A stretch of DNA of 42,921 nucleotides. It comes from Theodoxus fluviatilis. Its lineage: Eukaryota > Mollusca > Gastropoda > Cycloneritida > Neritidae. The first letter of the stretch is position 1; every line of letters starts with the position of its first letter. Of the stretch, positions 22,889-32,330 are shown piece after piece. The notes beneath the pieces are model-generated. The model saw only the letters and a list, made by a program, of their open reading frames with translations. It was not told where the DNA came from and did not search any database. A program made the position numbers and the translations under genes. Where the stretch lies: the NCBI GenBank assembly GCA_034096865.1, contig JAWQFJ010009891.1, forward strand, positions 5,001 through 47,921, given 5' to 3'.

Positions 22889-24480
22889 TGACCTTGACCT
22901 TTACATGACCTTGACCTTCAGGTGACCTTCAAGGTCAAACAACTAAACCTAGCAATGACATCATACACTGAGAAATGCTTTACACATTTTCCCTACAAAA
23001 TACATGTGACCTTGACTCGAGGTCAAGGTCATCCAAGGTCATGCAACACAAAGCTGTTAATTCAAGACATAGGAAGCACAATGGTGCTTATTGGCACTTT
23101 CTACCATGAGATATGGTCACTTTTAGTGGTTCACTACCCCATTTTGGTCACATTTCATAAGGGTCAAAGTGACCTTGACCTTGATGATATGTAACCAAAT
23201 GTGTCTCACGATAAAAGTATAACATGTGCCCCACATAATTATTAAGTTTGAAACAGTTATCTTCCATAGTTCAAGGTCAAGGTCACTTCAAAATATGTAT
23301 ACAATCCAACTTTAAAGAGCTCTTGTGACCTTGACATTGAAGCAAGGTCAATCCAACTGGTATCAAAAGATAGGGATTACTTTATCCTATATACCATACA
23401 TAAGTCAGGTATCTAATCTCAAAAACGTCAGAGAAAATTGGGAAAATGTGAAAAATGGCTGATTTTTAACATTTACGGCCCCTGCGACCTTGACCTTGGA
23501 GCAAGGTCAAGTCACTGTGTATGTTTTTGTACACATTGTCATCCTACACCATCATGCCAAATTGGGTGTTGATAGACTTAATAGTCTCCGAGAAAAATCC
23601 AACGTTAAAGTTTTTTACGGACGGCAGGACGCCCGGATGACCGGACGCCAAGACGCCCGGACACCCAGACGGACGACACTGGTGACCTAGTCTGAAAGTA
23701 TAACATGTGTACTACAATGTTATGAAGTTTGGAAGAGTTATGTTCCATAGTTCGGGGTCAAGGTCACTTCAAAATATGTATACAATCCAACTTTAAAGAG
23801 CTGATGTGACCTTGACATTGAAGCAAGGTCAAGTCACTATGTATGTTTTTGTACGCCTTGTCATCCTACACCATCATACCAAATTGGGTGTTGATAGACT
23901 TAATAGTCTCCGAGAAAAATCCAACGTTAAAGTTTTTTTACGGACGACAGGACACCCGGCCGCCCGGTCACCCGGACGGCCGCCCGCACGGCCGACACTG
24001 GTGACCTAGTATGAAAGTATAACATGTGTACTACAATGTTATGAAGTTTGGAAGAGTTATCTTCCATAGTTCAGGGTCAAGGTCACTTCAAAATATGTAT
24101 ACAATTCAACTTTAAAGACCTCCTGTGACCTTGACCTTGAAGCAAGGTCAATCAAACTGGTATAAAAAATAGGGATTACTTTGCCCTATATAGCATATAT
24201 AGGTCAGGTATCCAATCTCAAAAACTTCAGAGAAAATTGGGAAAATTTGAAAAATAGCTGTTTTTTAGACAACATTTACGGCCCCTGCGACCTTGACCTT
24301 GAAGCAAGGTCAAGTCACTATGTATGTTTTTGTACGCCTTGTCATCCTACACCACCATGCCAAATTGGATGTTGATAGACTTAATAGTCTCCGAGAAAAA
24401 TCCAACGTTAAAGTTTTTTACAGACGCCCGGACGCCCGGACGCCCGGACGCCCGGACGGACAAAAAGGGTGAGTACATAG
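22889..24480. repeat. Long diverged repeats rich in TCAAGGTCA sites
   Basis: Three tandem copies start near 23217, 23699 and 24019, each beginning TATAACATGTG. The first is about 482 bp. The second is about 320 bp, with an internal deletion of roughly 160 bp. The third runs to about 24480. Each holds the blocks TCACTTCAAAATATGTATAC, GACTTAATAGTCTCCGAG and a GC-rich tail of GACGCCCG-type 8-mers (clearest at 24423-24460). The motif TCAAGGTCA or its complement TGACCTTGA occurs perfectly 16 times between 22889 and 24302. The third copy ends with a self-complementary GTGAGT...ACTCAC segment near 24469-24486. Non-coding. Confidence 0.85.
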
Positions 24481-25004
24481 ACTCACTTTTGCTTCGCATG
24501 TGAGTCAAAAAGCACAAGTAAAATATCGGTCAGCCTTCTTATATAAAAAGATAAAAACACGCAGGTCAGCCCTCGACAAGTAAAACTATCGACCCGTGAA
24601 AAACTCTCGCACCAACCTTCCAACAATGCCCGCTCTCTCTCTCTCTCTCTCTCTGCCCGTCTCTGCTGTGTGTGGAGTCGATTTTTCCTCTTCATCTGCC
24701 TCTCTCTCTCTTCTGTGCCTCGCCTTCCTCTTCTCCTCACTCAGTAGGCGGACCGATCTTTCCCCTCTCCTCTCAGTAGGAGGACTTATCTGTGTCTTCT
24801 TGCGCTCTCTAAAATAGCTATCTCCTCACAACCAGCTCAGGACCCACCTTTACTTACTACTACTCATACCTCAGAGCGAACACCGCTCAACACCTTAGGG
24901 CAGAACTCGACTTTCACTCACTCCAAACTTCCATTTCAATCTTTATACAGTCGATGGACTACCAAACTCACCAGCAAAAACCAAGCCTCTCTCAGGTAAG
25001 ATAC
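24481..25004. other. Unassigned part of the nested insertion
   Basis: Contains a CT run at 24631-24653 and pyrimidine-rich text, with two copies of CTCAGTAGG around 24739 and 24773. No coding potential was recognised. Confidence 0.45.
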
Positions 25005-25289
25005 TTCCGGTGTGACATCGCCGATGGTAACTTCATCGCGCATGGTTCTGCGCATGCGTCAAAACCGAAAGTGACGCGTGTATCGTGCCTTGTTCAAAGG
25101 TGATGTGCCGCGAGACTTTAGATTTTGTGTTTTTCGGTCAATAAATGAACACATTGACCGAAAAACACAAAATCTAAAGTCTCGCGGCACATCACCTTTG
25201 AACAAGGCGCGATACACGCGTCACTTTCGGTTTTGACGCATGCGCAGAACCATGCGCGATGAGTTACCATCGGCGATGTCACACCGGAA
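25005..25289. repeat. Foldback: 138-bp arms, 10-nt loop
   Basis: Arms 25005-25142 and 25153-25289 are inverted complements. They differ by one single-base indel (TAACTTCATCG against TAACTCATCG) and at most one or two substitutions (for example GTGCC/GCGCC), with loop 25143-25152. The outer ends read TTCCGGTGTGAC and GTCACACCGGAA. No convincing target duplication is seen immediately outside. A transcript of either strand would form a long hairpin. It is a palindromic MITE or foldback element, or a hairpin-RNA locus. Confidence 0.95.
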
Positions 25290-25308
25290 CCTGTTTCCCC
25301 AATACATT

Positions 25309-26216
25309 CGGCAGAAGCAAATCGGATCAAGCCCTCAAACTAACCATTGGTCACAGTGACCTCGTCTTCTCTCAGTCTGTTTGAAATTTAGGCGTCATGT
25401 TTGACGATGATCTGTCAATGAGAGCTCATGTAAACAACGTCTCTCAGTTAGCATATTACGAGTTAAGGAAAATTAGTACCATTCGTCATTATCTTTCGCA
25501 GCAGGCCACCAAAACGCTCATCACATCAATTGTTCTGTCTCGTCTCGACTATGAAAACTCTCTTCTCGCTGGCATCCCTGACACTCTGCTTAAAAAACTC
25601 CAGAAAGTTCAGAATTGTGCTTCTAGGCTAGTTTTTTGATGTCCCAAGCGTACCCATGTCTCTCCACTCCTACATACACTTCACTGCCTCCCCATCTCTC
25701 AGAGGATAGATTATAAACATGCTACTTTGTGCTTCAAGGCCATCAACAACACCGCACCACTCGCTCTTACAGAAATTCTTACAGTCTACACGCCCTCCAG
25801 ATATATACCGCTCAGCTGCTGACTATAGAATGCTTAAGGTCCCCCGCCATAACAAGAAAACTCAAGGACAGCGTGCCTTCTCCTATATTGGACCTGTAAC
25901 CTGGAATAGTCTCCCTCTCTCTGTCCGTCATTTTGACACTCTGCCCCAGTTCAAAAGTGCTCTAAAGACCCACCTCTTCCGATCCACCTTTCCCGCTAAG
26001 CTGCTTCGCCTTACTTGACCTGGCCTGCAAGTGCTGTGTATATTGTATAGTTTGTTCTATTGGATCGCAGTTTTTGTTTTTTGCTTATGTGTGTAGTGTG
26101 TGAGTTTTTGTAGGAATATGGTGTTGAATGGTTGTATGAAAGTTGATTCTTTGGATTGTAAACGCCATGAGCTTGCCTGTCAAGGAAAGGTATGTGCGTA
26201 TGAATAAACTATATTT
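25309..26216 (+). mobile_element. L2/CR1-like LINE, 3' part (post-RT domain and 3' UTR)
   Basis: Continuation of the element interrupted at 22641. It reads RSKSDQALKLTIG, then a TGA (25382-25384), NLGVMFDDDLSM, RLDYENSLLAGIP, VQNCASRLVF, a TGA (25637), then CFKAINNTAPLAL, YRMLKVPRHNKKTQGQRAF and TWNSLPLSVRHFDTLPQFK, ending LLRLT at 26018. The same post-RT domain is found in the LINE at 1315-1956. The 3' UTR ends with GTAAACGCCATGAGCTTG and AATAAACTATATTTTA, then the ATT tail, a typical L2-type 3' end. Confidence 0.92.
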
Positions 26217-26527
<311 letters not shown>

Positions 26528-26874
26528 AAAAAACAAGAACACGAGGGTCTCTTACCTTTACTGTCAGTCAGAAGGGAGGGCTGACAGACGCTTCTAAATC
26601 AGTATTTCAAAGTCTTTCTTGCAAACATAGAGACGTGTGGTGATTGATCTTGGATCGAACTGACGAAAGGACGTTTCTCATTTGATCACAGGTCAGCCAC
26701 ACTGTGGGGCACGATCATTCCACGCAAGCTGAGACGACGAAACGTTCACCTCTTATGCGAGATTAATGGACAATCTGCTCTGCTTGTCAAACTGCTTGCT
26801 GGAAAGAGAAAATTGGCATGCAGCGATATAACATTCGATGATGGAAAGAACATATGTTTAATTGTCTGCATAAA
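26528..26874. other. Spacer between ATT tail and minisatellite
   Basis: No gene, element end or repeat was recognised. Confidence 0.45.
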
Positions 26875-27514
26875 GGTATATGCGTCGTCGAAAAAATGGC
26901 AGATGGGGAAAGTTACACTTCTCTCGCCAAGACTTCCCTGGCCAAGACTTCCCTGGCCAAGTATTCCCTGGCCAAGTATTCCCTGGCCAAAACTTCCCTG
27001 GCCAAGTATTCCCTGGCCAAAACTTCCCTGGCCAAAACTTCCCTGGCCAAGTATTCCCTGGCCAAGTATTCCCTGGCCAAGACTTCCCTGGCCAAGACTT
27101 CCCTGGCCAAGTATTCCCAGGCCAAGTATTCCTTGGACAAGAATTCCCTGCCAAAGACTTCCCTGGCCAAGTATTCCCTGGCCAAGTATTCCCTGGTATA
27201 TGCGTCGTCGAAAAAATGGCAGATGGGGAAAGTTACACTTCTCTCGCCAAGACTTCCCTGGCCAAGACTTCCCTGGCCAAGTATTCCCTGGCCAAGTATT
27301 CCCTGGCCAAAACTTCCCTGGCCAAGTATTCCCTGGCCAAAACTTCCCTGGCCAAAACTTCCCTGGCCAAGTATTCCCTGGCCAAGTATTCCCTGGCCAA
27401 GACTTCCCTGGCCAAGACTTCCCTGGCCAAGTATTCCCAGGCCAAGTATTCCTTGGACAAGAATTCCCTGCCAAAGACTTCCCTGGCCAAGTATTCCCTG
27501 GCCAAGTATTCCCT
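26875..27514. repeat. 320-bp tandem duplication within the minisatellite
   Basis: 26875-27194 is repeated at 27195-27514. Both copies include the unique lead GGTATATGCGTCGTCG and the same rare unit variants (CCCAGGCC, CCTTGGACAAG, CTGCCAAAG) at exactly 320-bp offset, so the duplication is recent. Confidence 0.95.
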
Positions 27515-29675
27515 GGCCAAGACTTCCCTGGCCAAGTATTCCCTGGCCAAGTATTCCCTGGCCAAGTATTCCCTGGCCAAGACTTCCCTGGCCAAGTATT
27601 CCCTGGCCATGTATTCCCTGGCCAAGTATTCCCTGGCCAAGACTTCCCTGGCTAAGAATTCTCTGGCCAAGTATTCCCTGGCCAAGACTTTCCTGGCTAA
27701 GTATTCCCTGGCCAAGACTTCCCTGGCCAAGTATTCTCTGGCCAAGTATTCCCTGGCCAAGTAATCCCTGGCCAAGACTTCCCTGGCCAAGTATTCACTG
27801 GCCAAAACTTCCCTGGCCAAATACTCCCTGGCCAAGACTTCCCTGGCCAAGTATTCCCTGGCCAAGACTTCCCTGGCCAAGACTTCCCTGGCCAAGTATT
27901 CCCTGGCCAAGTATTCGCATGCCAAGTATTCCCTGGCCAAGACTTCCCTGGCCAAGTATTCCCTGGCCAAGACTTCCCTGGCCAAGTATTCCCTGGCAAA
28001 GTATTCTCTGGCCAAGACTTCCCTGGCCAAGTATTCCCTGGCCAAGAATTCCCTGGCCAAGTATTCCCTGGCCAAGTATTCCCTGGCCAAGTATTCCCTG
28101 GCCACGTATTCCCTGGCCAAGTATTCCCTGGCCAAGTATTCCCTGGCCAAGTATTCCCTGGCCAAGTATTCCCTTGCCAAGTATTCCCTGGCCAGGTATT
28201 CCCTGGCCAAGTATTCCCTGGCCAAGTATTCCCTTGTCAAGTATTCCCTTGCCAAGTATTCCCTGGCCAAGTATTCCCTTGCCAAGTATTTCCTTGAAAA
28301 GTATTCCCTGGCCAAGTATTCTCTTGCCAAGTATTCCCTGGCCAAGTATTCCCTGGCCAAGTATTCCCTGGCCAAGTATTCCCTTGCCAAGTATTCCCTG
28401 GCCAAGTATTCCCTGACCAGGTATTCCCTGGCCAAGTATTCCCTGGCCAGGTATTCCCTGGCCAGGTATTCCCTGGCCAAGTATTCCCTGGCCAAAACTT
28501 CCCTGGCCAAGTATTCCCTGGCCAAGTATTCCCTGGCCAAGTATTCCCTGGCCAAGTATTCTCTGGCCAAGACTTCCCAGGCCAAGTATTCCCTGGCCAA
28601 GTATTCCCTGGCCAAGTATTCCCTGGCCAAGTATTCCCAGGCCAAGTATTCCCTGGCCAAAACTTCCCTGGCCAAGACTTCCCTGGCCAAGTATTCCCTG
28701 GCCAAGTATTCCCTGGCCAAGTATTCCCTGGCCAAAACTTCCCTGGCCAAGTATTCCCTGGCCAAAACTTCCCTGGCCAAGTATTCCCTGGCCAAGTATT
28801 CCCTGGCCAAGACTTCCCTGGCCAAGACTTCCCTGGCCAAGTATTCCCTGGCCAAGTATTCCCTGGCCAAGTATTCCCTGGCCAAAACTTCCCTGGCCAT
28901 GTATTCCCAGGCAAAGTATTCCCTGGCCAAGTATTCCCTGGCCATGTATTCCCTGGCCATGTATTCCCTGGCCAAGTATTCCCTGGCCAAGTATTTCCTG
29001 GCCAAAACGTCCCTGGCCAAGTATTCCCTGGCCAAGTATTCCCTGGCCAAGTATTCCCTGGCCAAGACTTCCCTGGCCAAGTATTCCCTTGCCAAGTATT
29101 CCCTGGCCAAGTATTCCCTGGCCAAAACTTATCTGGCCAAGTATTCCCTGGCCAAGTATTTCCTGGCCAAAACTTCCCTGGCCAAGACTTCCCTGGCCAA
29201 GTATTCCCTGGCCAAGTATTCCCTGGCCAAGACTTCCCTTGCCAAGTATTCCCTGGCCAAGTATTCCCTGGCCAAAACTTCCCTGGCCAAGTATTCTCTG
29301 GCCAAGTATTCCCTGGCCAAGTATTCCCTGGCCAAGTATTCCCTGGCCAAGATTTATCTGGCCAAGTATTCCCTGGCCATGTATTCCCTGGCCAAGTATT
29401 CCCTGGCCAAGTATTCTTGGCCAAAACTTCCCTGGCCAAGACTTATCTGGCCAAGTATTCCCTGGCCAAGTATTCCCTGGCCAAGTATTCCCTGGCCAAG
29501 TATTCCCTGGCCAAGTATTCCCTGGTCAAGTATTCCCTGGCCAAAACTTCCCTGGCCATGTATTCCCTGGCCAAGTATTCCCTGGCCAAGTATTCCCTGG
29601 CCAAGTATTCCCTGGCCAAGTATTCCCTGGCCAAGTATTCCCTGGCCAAGACTTCCCTGGCCAAGATTTCCTCAC
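26929..29675. repeat. 15-bp minisatellite, about 180 units
   Basis: The unit is TTCCCTGGCCAAGTA, with the alternatives AAGACTT and AAAACTT in place of AAGTATT. Phase is kept over 2.7 kb apart from the 57-bp unique lead of the second 320-bp copy and a 1-bp deletion near 29416. The unit contains no stop in any of the six frames. This gives very long mirror open frames: plus-strand SLAKY, PWPSI and FPGQV pentapeptides, and minus-strand AREYL, GNTWP and QGILG, the longest being 630 codons at 29125-27233. There are no signal peptides, cleavage sites or unique coding ends. I treat it as non-coding. Confidence 0.97.
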
Positions 29676-31780
29676 ATGACTTCCCTCGCCATGAATTCCT
29701 GTTTCGTAGTCAGTCGACGTTTGGACTGGACTACAAAGGTGAATGCATTCTCGTTCGCCTGTGTATCTGGTGAGCAACAGAAAGTGGCAAATGGTTTCTT
29801 CTCGGCAGCTTGAAAGTATCGTTCATTGATAACGGCACCCCCATGGATCAAAGAGCGCACAAAAGTGCACGCCCGTGCATAAACTACAAAATTCATAAGT
29901 ATTAGCGCTGACTTCAAACACAGACACGTGCAAGCACGTACACACAAATACGCATAAAAAATCACAACAAACACATACGCGTGCACTCACACATCCGGAT
30001 ACACGCGCACATGCACTTACATACACGCATGAGCATGCACGCGCGAGCACGCGTATGCACACGTGTGCAGGTAGTGGATAGGAATAATGTATACCACAAG
30101 GCCTACAGTTTCACAGAGCAACACTTCGACCGTAGCACAACGATTTCAGCAAGGGGCACCATTGCTCTCCACTTGCTGCTGTCTTTGCGTACTTCATCAA
30201 CGAAAATACCGTAGACATTCTGTTCATAAAAAGACAACATATACTTGACTGCATTGGATCTAATCACAGCAATGCCCAATGCGAAGTCCATTTGCAGTTT
30301 TCCATAAACTTGATTTTCCCATCTAGTCTGACAGCACATTATGTTGCACTATCATGTGATTCATCATACTGCAGATATCAGAAACAATTCTGCTTGCAGA
30401 ATATTTATGGTGTAGCAGTCCAAACTCTGGCTGAGTGGGGCAAACTAGGTTGACAAATGTTGAAATATCCATTAAGCTAATGTTTCATCTGCTGCCTTGG
30501 CCCCGTCCGGTTTCTTCCTCCCTGGCGCTGAAGAAAAACGATATTGCCAAAGCAGAGATTGATGGAGTAGCGCAGAAACAAGGCTGGTTTGCCCGTAAGC
30601 TGCGCCCGTCTGCAATATGAGATCCATTCCTGATGACCTCAACCAGAAGCAATTCCCAGCATCCGAATTCCTCTTCCGGCAGCTATGATTTGTGGGTCGT
30701 GGACGTCGCGTGATTTGGAAAGGGAGCCATGGAGTCAGCAGGCCGCGTCTCAGACCATTGCCGTTAGTGACGTGCGATGGCAGACAAACGTGTCTGCAGA
30801 GTTGCAGTGTCCTTCCGTCACTGTGTCAAGGCGGTGTGGCCTGGCTTGGTCACGGCTTCAGTGCATGCCCTCTGTGTCTGTGTGGCTAGACCAGAGGCAC
30901 GCTCTCACACTAACTAACTAGTCCTGTTGAAAGCTATCAAAACGTTTAGACATAAGGGTTTAATAAAAGGGAGTGTTTGAATGGGCAGATTCAGGTCTTC
31001 GGGCTTCGCGAGCGCTTGTCGTCATCGCTCTTCTAGGAACACATCCATTCTCTCTGATAGGTTACGCTACTCTTCGCGAAACGCAGCTCAGGTTGGAGGC
31101 AGTGGGATGTGTGGTGTCATGGCATCGAGCGGCTCTGGCCGTATGCTGTACTACATGTACACGGCATCATTTATCTTGACCAAAATGTTAAGATGGTTAT
31201 CAAAGTGCCATGAATACAATGTCGGGTCCGTTTTGGATACATGGATACCGTCGTCAAATTAAAATTGGACTGAAGTCCATGAACTGTTTGGTTAGTATTT
31301 CTTCCGGTTGAGTTCAAACAATACACAAGCAACACGCAAGCGTTAAAAGAGCAATAAAAACTGATCGATTTTTCATGCTATCATCACTTTTGAGCACACT
31401 TGGATTCATCTCAGATCAGTTTATCACTCAGAGTAGTTTCATTTTAAAATCTTGATAATATTTTAAACGAAATCCGCGCTTGTTCCCTTCTTTGAACTTT
31501 AAACTTTCTGTGTACGATAACAATTTCCTTTTCTTAACTTTACAGTTATTTGAGAAAATGTCAACTGACGTCTACCGTATGAAATATTAGAAACACACAG
31601 TTATAGTGGTGGGGAAAACCCTAGCTTTACGGATATCACTGCGTTTCTAAAGACCAGGTCCTTTTTCATACGTGCTTCAAAGCTATGCACACAAGCTAAA
31701 TGTCAATAGTTTATTTCGGAAGTTATTCAAATGAATACTCCCTTTCCCCCTTCCCCTAGCCACCCCCCCTCCCTCTCCTT

Positions 31781-31782
<2 letters not shown>
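29676..31782. other. Intergenic, no gene recognised
   Basis: 29900-30070 is a CA/CG-rich imperfect alternating purine-pyrimidine tract. Short frames at 30103-30339 (minus), 30435-30620 and 30685-30921 (plus) show no recognisable domain. The rest is AT-rich without repeats. Confidence 0.45.
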
Positions 31783-31817
<35 letters not shown>

Positions 31818-32085
31818 TCTCTCACACTCTCTCTCTCTCACTCTCTCACTCTCTCTCTCTCTCACTCTCTCTCTCTCTCTCACTCTCTCTCTCTCGCGCG
31901 CACATACACATACACACAGAGATTCGCATGCTTGCACGCACACACACACACACGCGCACGCGCGCACACACACGCACACAAACGCGCGTGCACACATACA
32001 CACAACCACGCACGCACACACATACAAACAAACACACATCACCCGCGCGCGCGCGCACACATACACACACATACGTGCACACAAC
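31783..32085. repeat. CT then CA/CG microsatellites
   Basis: CT-rich at 31783-31895 with CACTCT interruptions, passing into CA/CG alternation at 31900-32085. The alternating purine-pyrimidine part has Z-DNA potential. Confidence 0.93.
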
Positions 32086-32330
32086 TTAGCATAAAAATGA
32101 GAAGAAGGGTTGCAAGGGCTTTGCAACGGCGAGGCGAGCTAAAAGTGACCAACAAAGTGCAGCGCTAATCGATATAAAGTGACGTCTGAAAGCAATCCTC
32201 AGATGTCACTGGAATGGTAAACTCCTCTCAGATGCGATTTCCCGCAAGACTTGGGATGTATTGGGCAGGATGTCCTTAATTTGGGCTGTCCTCTTTTTGC
32301 GCCAACACAACCCTTCCAAATCTTCTCTCG
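32086..32330. other. Short intergenic stretch
   Basis: No gene or repeat was recognised between the CA tract and the 3' end of the next LINE. Confidence 0.4.

Larger units (their letters stand above)
22642..25308. mobile_element. 2.67-kb insertion nested in the LINE
   Basis: The host LINE codes up to CTTGTGGGCGG (ending 22641) and resumes with CGGCAGAAGC at 25309. CGG at 22639-22641 is repeated at 25309-25311, and bringing the two flanks together keeps the LINE frame (L-V-G-G-R-S). The insert begins TGTTACGGGG and ends CCCCAATACATT, a weakly inverted pair. Inside are a short segment with 9-bp inverted ends (22642-22728), a field of related long repeats (22889-24480), a CT-bearing stretch and a long foldback (25005-25289). 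No transposase is visible. It may be one non-autonomous element or a stack of several. Confidence 0.75.

Noticed and set aside
24991..25000. Splice donor CAG|GTAAG next to the foldback
   Set aside because: No coding exon precedes it; a single match to a short consensus inside transposon sequence is expected by chance.
26854..29439. Very long repeat proteins (520, 400 and 630 codons)
   Set aside because: Open on both strands in several frames because the 15-bp unit has no stops; no unique ends, signal peptide or processing sites.
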